Assembly: GCF_900110185.1 (NCBI RefSeq)
Contig: NZ_FOCT01000004.1
Span: forward strand, 186,001-250,000
Reading direction: 5' to 3'
Length of the DNA stretch: 64,000 bases
Origin: Nitrosospira multiformis
Lineage (GTDB): Bacteria; Pseudomonadota; Gammaproteobacteria; Burkholderiales; Nitrosomonadaceae
The notes below the pieces were generated by a model. That model worked only from the letters and a program-made list of their open reading frames with translations. It did not search any database and was not told the DNA's origin. A program made the position numbers and the translations under genes. Shown piece after piece: positions 57,590 to 64,000 of this stretch (position 1 is the stretch's first letter; each line of letters starts with the position of its first letter).

Positions 57590-57630
57590 GGTAGTTAGTG
57601 GGGGAGAAGGAGAACAAGGTTCAACGGAAT

Positions 57631-58491
57631 TCAAAAGTGACGCAGTATGCGGTGATTCAAGGCGGGCAGGCTGCTGCGCAAGCTCGCCTGGTATTCCGGG
57701 TCAATATCCGCGATGACAACTCCTGGTCCGCGCGGGAGGCGGTCCAGCACCACGCCCCAGGGATCGACTATCATGCTGTCCCCATGGGTTTCCCGCCCAT
57801 TGATATGGTATCCCCCCTGAGCAGGCGCAACGACGTATGCCAGATTTTCGATGGCCCGGGCACGGATCAAGGTTTCCCAATGTGCCTTGCCCGTAGTGGC
57901 GGTGAAGGCCGCCGGAGCGAAGATAATGTCTACCTGCCCCATGGAACGGTAAAGCTCGGGAAAGCGGATATCGTAGCAGATGGAAAGACCGATGCGGCCA
58001 AAGGGCGACTCCAGGGCAACGACACCCTGGCCTGCCTCAATGGTTTCTTCTTCGGCATAGCGTTCAGTTCCCAGCTCCAGACCGAACAAATGTATTTTGT
58101 CGTACCGTGCGACCTGCTCACCGTTGTCGTTGTATACCAGGCAACTGTTTCGCACCTTGTCAGGCCGGGAAGAAACCAGGGGCACCGAGCCGCCTACCAG
58201 CCATAAGCCGAGACGCTTGGCAGTATTGCCCAGGAATTCCTGTATCGGCCCCTGATTATCCTGCTCACGTGCCGCTACTCTATCAGCATCCTCCATTCCC
58301 ATCAGGCAGAAATACTCGGGAAGCGCTGCCAGCTTCGCTCCGCGTGATGCAGCAATGTCCAGAAGTCGTCCGGCTTCTTCTAGATTGGCGTAGATATTTG
58401 GGCCTGCCGCCATTTGAATGGCGGCAACACGAACCGGGCCCCTGTGAGCTGTTTCAGGGGGAAGCGAGTTACAGGTTACGGAGTCTTGCAT
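57631..58491 (-). CDS. nitrilase-superfamily amidohydrolase (deaminated glutathione amidase-like)
   Basis: 286 aa with the catalytic triad Glu59 ([10 protein letters not shown]), Lys132 (YDKIHLF) and Cys172 ([13 protein letters not shown]). The sequence fits the Nit1/YbeM-type branch that repairs deaminated glutathione. Soluble. Between yhdP and tldD on the same strand. Confidence 0.93.
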   Translation of the reverse strand: MQDSVTCNSLPPETAHRGPVRVAAIQMAAGPNIYANLEEAGRLLDIAASRGAKLAALPEYFCLMGMEDADRVAAREQDNQGPIQEFLGNTAKRLGLWLVGGSVPLVSSRPDKVRNSCLVYNDNGEQVARYDKIHLFGLELGTERYAEEETIEAGQGVVALESPFGRIGLSICYDIRFPELYRSMGQVDIIFAPAAFTATTGKAHWETLIRARAIENLAYVVAPAQGGYHINGRETHGDSMIVDPWGVVLDRLPRGPGVVIADIDPEYQASLRSSLPALNHRILRHF

Positions 58492-58713
58492 ATTTGAAGT
58501 GTATTTTTCGGGCAGCGGAGAATACAGGGTAACTTAAAAGATTGTCTTTATAAAGTATCGTGGTTGATACCGATTCCGGCATTGTCCACAGATCGCTCGC
58601 AGGCGCGAAACAAGCGTTAATAGACCCTAACGCATACGTTGGATGGCGAGCGCAGTATAACGGGCGTGATCAGTCAATGCACTGCCGGCAGACCTCGTGC
58701 GAGGAGACTCTGG

Positions 58714-61700
58714 TCATGGTTGAGGCTCCGCCAGTTCCGGGGCCGGTTGCCCTATCCGGGTTACGACAGGATCTGCCCAGGTGCCGGTAATGTTGTAGTC
58801 TCTTGATGGAGCAGGTGTTTTCTTCATGGCTGTGCTTGCAATTACCGATGCCATCCCGACTACGGGAGACGCAAGTCCATAGGAAGGGGTAACTCTGATA
58901 TGAAGTTTTTGCGTTTCCGCTTCGAGATTCATCTGTCCATTCATGGTAACCCTTGCAGCCGGCCCGTTTATTTTAAGCTCATCGGTCGATGCAATACCAC
59001 TCGCGATATTTATGCTGCCGGAAATGTCGTCAAATCCGAAACCTTCACTGAACACATCCCGAAAGTCCAGCGTGATCCGCCGCGGCAGTGAACGGAGATT
59101 GAAAATGCCAAAGAGCCTCCCAATTCCAGGCTCAAACTTGGGAAATTGTCCACGTCTTGCGCCAAGCTTAAACCTGCCGGACAAGGTGGAGTAATCTATC
59201 GACAGGGGATCCCCCTGCCAGGACAAGATGCCCTCAAGCGTACCGCTTCCACTGGTTACGCGATCAGGAAGGCCGATCCGCTCCAGAAATTTCCCAATGT
59301 CATCTGCTTCCAGCATGACTGTGGCCTGCGTCTGCGGAGCCGGGACCCGGTTTTTCCATAGCCCTCGCATTGTTATCGAGCTGTCGGGGCTGACAATGTG
59401 CAGTTTGTCGATATACCAGTTCCGTTCTTCCTGATTTGCAACCAATTCCAGCTTACCCAGTTGTTTCTCGCCAAAAACAAAGTCGTCCGCGATCACATCG
59501 AGCGCCGGCAGATCCTTTTCCTGTTGCCTGCTCCTGGATACCTTACCTGGTCCGGAAGGAGGGTTTGCAGGAATGATCAGCCTGTTCAATCGCGCCACTA
59601 TCTTGCCGGCACCGGATGGATTCCAGGTGATGCCTCCATTGACCTCCTCGCTTGCGATCCTGCAATACCACAGGCCGTCTTTTCTGTTGGCATCCAGCCT
59701 GACATCATCGAACTGCCTGCCCAGAAAGCCAAGCGATTCTATATACAGGTTTAAGCCGTTCAAACTGGAAGGGGTAGCAGGTTGGATTTCGAATTGCTTG
59801 AGCAAGAGGCGCCAACGGTCGAGATTCAATACGGGCAATGCACCCTTTATCACGATACCGGGCTCTTCAGGGAGAAAAACGGGCGAGGGACCGAAAACGA
59901 CGGAACCGCGTTCCACATAAAAATGACCGGCATCGTCCCGGGTGCGGCTGATCTTTGCCTTGATGCGCTCGCCATAGCTCAGGTGTAGTTCCTCGCTCTG
60001 CGTGCCCGTCGCCTTTCCTTCAAATTTCACTGATATTGCATCGTGCGCCGCCTTCGACAAAGGCTCGGGCAGATCCGATGAAATTCCCTTCAATGATGAT
60101 TCAACGATCACATCCGTGGACCGGTTGCCTACGAGCACGGCTGCTTGCCAATCGCTGCTGCCGTGTATGTGCCTGGTCCAGAAAGGGGCGCTGCGTGGCC
60201 CGCTGGCTTGCGGGGCTGCATTCAGGTTGTCGAAGTCGACCTTTCCGATAGCGGAAAAACGCACGCCCCCGCCGGGGATATCAGAGGAAGTGATCAGCAC
60301 GGGACCGCCGAGAAGACGGCCGCTCAGGTTTTTCGTTCTTATTTCAGAATCGGTAAAGGTCAGCGCCCCGTTCAATTGCTCCAGCTCGGGAATATGTGAG
60401 CTCGGAGCGATCCGGTTGTTCATGAATTGGTAGTTGCCCCACAGTTTAGTTTCCCCTGAGCCGCGCAAAGGAGTATCAAGTTTGAGCAGCAATCTTCCGT
60501 CGCCAAAAATACGGGTATTCTCCATCAGCCAGTTATCGTAGGTGTCCAGTGTTTTTGCGGCAGCGAATGCCAGAAACTGATGAGTGGCGCCGGTCGCTTC
60601 CAGTTCGGTTTTGAGTCTCGCCTCGGCGGCAGTCATGTCAGGAATGATCAGTCTTGCCTTCCCCAGACGCGCCCCCACGATATCTCCTTTGGAAACATTG
60701 ATCTCCATGCGATTATCGTTAAGGCGCACGGTGCCTGCGAGATTCTCTATCGGGGGCCAGCCAGGGAGGTGATCGAGCAACATGCCCGATATCTTTGCGG
60801 AAAATTCGAAGACGCCGGGATTGCTTGAGACGAAGGGAGGTCGAGCCAGATTTCCCTTCAGGTGAAACCGGGCATTCGAAATACTCCCTGCAACAATAGA
60901 TTTACCCAGCCAATCAGGAAAATACTCTCTCCCTTTCCCTCTGGTCGGCAGGAGACGCAGCAGAGAAGGCACGTCAGCGCGGGTGAGATGAGTTGTCAAG
61001 TCGAGGATACCCGGACTGGCAGGCGCTGTCTGGTAATTTCCATAGGCTGACCCGGCTGCGTACGCACTGGAGAAGGAGATATTGCTGAATTTTATCGACT
61101 TTGAACCGTTGCTGGTCAGGTTCCATCTTATCTGTCCAGCAAGTGTATTCAGTGTTACCGGTTCGATAGGTGTATCCGGTAGTTGCAGCACGGTGTTTTG
61201 GGAATCCAGATTCAGCGTGCCTCCCTGTTCGGTAATGTCAATATTCCCGCTGACGCCAGTGAAGGCAGGCATGCTATCAGACCTTTTCATTCCCAGTTTG
61301 GTAAATCTTCCCGTGGCATGGAAAGAAGAAGGCGCCGGCCATTCGCCCGTCCATTTTATCAACATCGAATGCAGTTTTCCGCGGGGGGAAACAGCGCGGA
61401 TTTTAGCCCGGAGCGGCTCGCTCATCGGCAGGTATTTTGCCAACTCCTCCAGTTTATCCAGTCTTAGATTCTGGACGCTCAATGTGTTGCTATTCGGTTT
61501 GCCGGCATCGTGGTGAAGCTGCTGCAACGAAAAATCCAGCAAAGGCAGGGGCGGTTTGCCATAAAATGCAGCGTCGAGTCGACGTGCGAAAAGTTGACTG
61601 CCGTTGCTGCCGTTGTCATCCACCTTGTGCCATCCGATCCTGCCTGCCAGCTTGGTCAGGTTCAATTCCGGCAGAGTCGGCGCAAGCCGCGCCTTTACAT

Positions 61701-62562
61701 TCTGCAAGCGCATGTCTGCCGTAACTTTGTTCATGTCTGCACCGTCGATATCCGCCCAGATACGCAGCGCGCCAACGCCCCGATTCAACTTTATTTCCTC
61801 GGGGAAGGGCAGCCAAGCGCGCCAAGCCGCTATATCGGCACGGGTTATCTGCATGAAAAGCCGGCCGCGCCATAATCCGGGATCCGCCAGCGCCTCCCCC
61901 TTGAAATCCCCGCGCATATCGAGGTGGGCGGCAAGTTGCGCGGGAGGTACGGCGCGGATGCCGAAGCGATGGTGCCTGCCCCGGTTCTCGAGGCGCAGGT
62001 TGACCAGCAGTTCCAGTTGCGGCGCAGTGCGCTGGTCATCCTGCCAGAGGATATTGGCATTGTTTATGATGACTTGCCTCTGGTTGAGGAGCCAGTCGAA
62101 AAAGCCATCTTCGCTTCCAGTAAATTCCTGCTTCAGTGCGAATCCGGCGACGTGAATGACGCCGGCAGTGTCTCGACGTACGATCAAATCAGGCCGATCG
62201 ATTGCGATTTCACGAAAAAGCAATTCGCCATGCAACATCGAACGCCATGAAAGCGTGCCTTCAAGGCGGTTCAGCAGCAAGGTGACACCCTCGTCATCAT
62301 GCACGCGCACATCACGCAGCATCATGTGAGGGCGGAACCCATCCCAATTCGCGCTGATCTCGCCTAGTGTTACATATTGACCGGAAGCATGGCTGATGGC
62401 GGAAGCGAGGTTTTCACGGTACTGTTCGATATTCGGCAGCAGCCAATAGCGGAGAGACAGCAGTAGAACCGAAAAGACGGCTGCAACTGCAATCAGTACC
62501 CACATGGAAAGCCGGAACAGGAAGCTCCGTAGCACAAAAGGTAAAATTGCTGACAGGTTCAA
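58714..62562 (-). CDS. yhdP: YhdP family AsmA-like envelope protein
   Basis: 1282 aa. N-terminal inner-membrane helix (~16-36: FRLSMWVLIAVAAVFSVLLL), then a periplasm-spanning beta-groove repeat region (YWLLPNIEQYRENLASAISHASG ... GEISANWDGFRPHMML; later SGTLEGILSWQGDPLSIDYSTLSG) ending with the AsmA-like C-terminus (GLASPVVGMASVIASTAM). Homologues carry phospholipids from inner to outer membrane, overlapping in role with TamB and YdbH, and act against the outer-membrane disorder caused by mlaA defects; mlaA is 20 kb away in this window. Followed by nitrilase and tldD; divergent from glnE. Confidence 0.93.
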   Translation of the reverse strand: MNLSAILPFVLRSFLFRLSMWVLIAVAAVFSVLLLSLRYWLLPNIEQYRENLASAISHASGQYVTLGEISANWDGFRPHMMLRDVRVHDDEGVTLLLNRLEGTLSWRSMLHGELLFREIAIDRPDLIVRRDTAGVIHVAGFALKQEFTGSEDGFFDWLLNQRQVIINNANILWQDDQRTAPQLELLVNLRLENRGRHHRFGIRAVPPAQLAAHLDMRGDFKGEALADPGLWRGRLFMQITRADIAAWRAWLPFPEEIKLNRGVGALRIWADIDGADMNKVTADMRLQNVKARLAPTLPELNLTKLAGRIGWHKVDDNGSNGSQLFARRLDAAFYGKPPLPLLDFSLQQLHHDAGKPNSNTLSVQNLRLDKLEELAKYLPMSEPLRAKIRAVSPRGKLHSMLIKWTGEWPAPSSFHATGRFTKLGMKRSDSMPAFTGVSGNIDITEQGGTLNLDSQNTVLQLPDTPIEPVTLNTLAGQIRWNLTSNGSKSIKFSNISFSSAYAAGSAYGNYQTAPASPGILDLTTHLTRADVPSLLRLLPTRGKGREYFPDWLGKSIVAGSISNARFHLKGNLARPPFVSSNPGVFEFSAKISGMLLDHLPGWPPIENLAGTVRLNDNRMEINVSKGDIVGARLGKARLIIPDMTAAEARLKTELEATGATHQFLAFAAAKTLDTYDNWLMENTRIFGDGRLLLKLDTPLRGSGETKLWGNYQFMNNRIAPSSHIPELEQLNGALTFTDSEIRTKNLSGRLLGGPVLITSSDIPGGGVRFSAIGKVDFDNLNAAPQASGPRSAPFWTRHIHGSSDWQAAVLVGNRSTDVIVESSLKGISSDLPEPLSKAAHDAISVKFEGKATGTQSEELHLSYGERIKAKISRTRDDAGHFYVERGSVVFGPSPVFLPEEPGIVIKGALPVLNLDRWRLLLKQFEIQPATPSSLNGLNLYIESLGFLGRQFDDVRLDANRKDGLWYCRIASEEVNGGITWNPSGAGKIVARLNRLIIPANPPSGPGKVSRSRQQEKDLPALDVIADDFVFGEKQLGKLELVANQEERNWYIDKLHIVSPDSSITMRGLWKNRVPAPQTQATVMLEADDIGKFLERIGLPDRVTSGSGTLEGILSWQGDPLSIDYSTLSGRFKLGARRGQFPKFEPGIGRLFGIFNLRSLPRRITLDFRDVFSEGFGFDDISGSINIASGIASTDELKINGPAARVTMNGQMNLEAETQKLHIRVTPSYGLASPVVGMASVIASTAMKKTPAPSRDYNITGTWADPVVTRIGQPAPELAEPQP

Positions 62563-62814
62563 TAAATTGTTCCGATACGGATACTAGGGGAAGAACGCAG
62601 GAACATTCGGACCGCTGGTGATTATTCGTTAAATCATACTCACAGGAAGAAATCTGATCCGGAGGTAAATGCGGGGGGGCAGATGCGACAAAGCGGATTA
62701 GATGCGGCAGCAGGTTCTTTGTTCAATCCTTCAATAGAAGCCGCGGCATAGGTTGTGCAGGAATTATCTACTCCACCCATTATCCTCCCATTTTATTTTA
62801 ACCTGAATTCAACC

Positions 62815-64000
62815 ATGCCTTCCGATCGTCCCGCTGGAGAAATAGTGCAATCTGTCCTGTCGCTGAGCCGTTACGTCCAGGCTCAGCTGGCAAACGACGC
62901 CGCGCTGCTGGCTGAGTTGGAGCAAAACCTGTGGCGCCCTTTCATGCGAGAAGAAATGCAGGCATTTTTGCAGGCATCCGCCGAAGGGATAAATAATGAG
63001 GAAGGGCTGCACGCAGTCTTGCGCGGCTTGCGCAAACAGGTGTTGCTGCGAGTGGCGATACGTGACCTGGCAGGACTGGCTGACTTGGCCGAGGTGATGT
63101 CATCCATGACAACCCTGGCAGAGCTTACCATCGGTTTCGCACTGGAGCGCTTGTACGCCTGGCTAGCCGAGCCGGGGCGTTACGGTCAACCAAAAAATGC
63201 CGACAATCGAGTTCAGCAGATGCTGGTCATCGGGATGGGAAAGCTTGGCGGCGGAGAACTCAATGTTTCCTCAGATGTGGATCTTATTTTCGTATACCCC
63301 GAAGATGGCGAGACCGATGGGCAGCGATCAATTTCCAATCAAGATTTTTTCGTTCGCCTGGGGCGGAAGCTGATTACAAGTCTTAATGACATTACCGCGG
63401 AAGGTTTCGTTTTCCGGGTGGATATGCGGTTAAGGCCCTATGGGGAAAGCGGACCGCTGACGATGAGCTTTGCCATGTTGGAAGAATATCTGATCACCCA
63501 GGGACGAGAATGGGAGCGTTACGCGTGGATCAAAAGCCGCGTCGTAGCAGGTTCGCGCGAAGAAAAACCGGTACTTGTAGAGCAGATCACACAACCCTTC
63601 GTGTTTCGCAAATATCTGGACTTCGGCGCTTATGAATCCATGCGCGCGCTGCATGCCCAAATCCGGCGGGAGGTTCAGCGCCGGGAAATGTACGGAAATA
63701 TCAAGCTTGGGTCGGGCGGTATTCGCGAAATCGAGTTCATTGCCCAGGTATTCCAGCTGATCCGGGGCGGACGCGATCCGGATTTCCGCATCCGGCCCAC
63801 GCTTGCTGTACTGGGTTTGCTGGGGGAAAAGCAGCAGTTACCGGGGGAAACGGTGGCAGAATTGGTCGAGGCATACACTTTTTTACGCAACCTCGAGCAT
63901 CGCCTGCAGTACCTTGACGATCAACAGACTCACGTCCTCCCTGACAGCTCTCCGGACCAGTCGCTGATTGCAGCTTCGATGGGTTTTTCGTCCTATGACG
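62815..64000 (+). CDS. glnE: bifunctional glutamine synthetase adenylyltransferase/deadenylase, N-terminal part (runs off window)
   Basis: ATG at 62815, no stop before 64000: the first 395 codons of an expected ~900-950. This half is the deadenylase (N-terminal) domain: GMGKLGGGELNVSSDVDLIF (~140-159) is the nucleotidyltransferase signature, followed by RVDMRLRPYGESGPL and SGGIREIEFIAQ. Controls glutamine synthetase activity by (de)adenylylation in response to PII. No strong SD is seen before the ATG. Divergent from yhdP; the glnE-yhdP pairing is common in betaproteobacteria. Confidence 0.95.
   Translation, partial: MPSDRPAGEIVQSVLSLSRYVQAQLANDAALLAELEQNLWRPFMREEMQAFLQASAEGINNEEGLHAVLRGLRKQVLLRVAIRDLAGLADLAEVMSSMTTLAELTIGFALERLYAWLAEPGRYGQPKNADNRVQQMLVIGMGKLGGGELNVSSDVDLIFVYPEDGETDGQRSISNQDFFVRLGRKLITSLNDITAEGFVFRVDMRLRPYGESGPLTMSFAMLEEYLITQGREWERYAWIKSRVVAGSREEKPVLVEQITQPFVFRKYLDFGAYESMRALHAQIRREVQRREMYGNIKLGSGGIREIEFIAQVFQLIRGGRDPDFRIRPTLAVLGLLGEKQQLPGETVAELVEAYTFLRNLEHRLQYLDDQQTHVLPDSSPDQSLIAASMGFSSYD

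Overview
The window looks like a stretch of chromosome from a betaproteobacterium, most plausibly the Nitrosospira/Nitrosomonas group of ammonia oxidisers. This is an inference from the protein flavours and from gene sets typical of betaproteobacteria (sspA-sspB-petCBA; glnE / yhdP-nitrilase-tldD; ECF sigma-DUF3619-DUF3106-RDD; exbB-exbD-Trm112 beside xseA). No ammonia-oxidation gene lies in the window. I see no insertion sequence, prophage, CRISPR array or rRNA; there is one tRNA.

Layout. 1-2455: 3' two thirds of ppsA, a terminator, two small genes of unknown function and a 13-bp inverted repeat. 2.5-4.3 kb: an orphan soluble histidine kinase, a decayed-looking secreted ORF and tRNA-Thr(TGT). 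4.4-8.0 kb (minus): sspB-sspA and the cytochrome bc1 operon petA-petB-petC. 8.5-14.5 kb: yacG, a DUF815 ATPase with a Nudix/thiamine-phosphate-synthase fusion, a secreted one-cysteine EF-hand protein resembling HvfA-type modified peptides, argJ, tusA and a secreted HExxH protein. 14.7-29.9 kb (plus): a complete 13-gene complex I operon nuoA-B-CD-E-F-G-H-I-J-K-L-M-N, tightly packed with 4-bp overlaps. It is of the Escherichia coli type (fused NuoCD, NuoG with the extra N7 cluster site), unusual for a betaproteobacterium.

30-41 kb: ADP-ribosylglycohydrolase, Trm112-like protein and exbB-exbD (lpxK and kdsB are missing from this normally conserved locus); an AT-rich spacer with four DnaA-box-like 9-mers; xseA, DUF423, an RlmL-like 23S rRNA methyltransferase, dsbB, htpX behind a good sigma-32 promoter, mlaA, murJ and rpsT. 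41-50 kb: stomatin/NfeD pair, a PLP-dependent arginine/ornithine/lysine decarboxylase followed by argD, argF, argG (arginine synthesis together with argJ), yajQ. 49.8-53.7 kb (minus): a redoxin-tonB-exbB-exbD-FecR-like-glutamine amidotransferase cluster, that is, an outer-membrane energising system without an adjacent receptor or sigma factor. 54.2-56.0 kb: an ECF sigma factor that appears to need a CTG start, with DUF3619, DUF3106 and RDD proteins. 56.1-64 kb: tldD, a Nit-type amidohydrolase, the large AsmA-like yhdP, and the first 395 codons of glnE running off the end.

Functionally the window joins respiration (complex I and bc1), arginine/polyamine metabolism, envelope maintenance (MlaA, YhdP, MurJ, HtpX, NfeD/stomatin, DsbB, TonB) and stress proteolysis (SspA/SspB). 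The least explained items are the HvfA-like EF-hand protein, the CTG-started sigma factor, the DnaA-box cluster, the E. coli-type nuo operon, the small unknown genes near 2 kb and the secreted HExxH protein.
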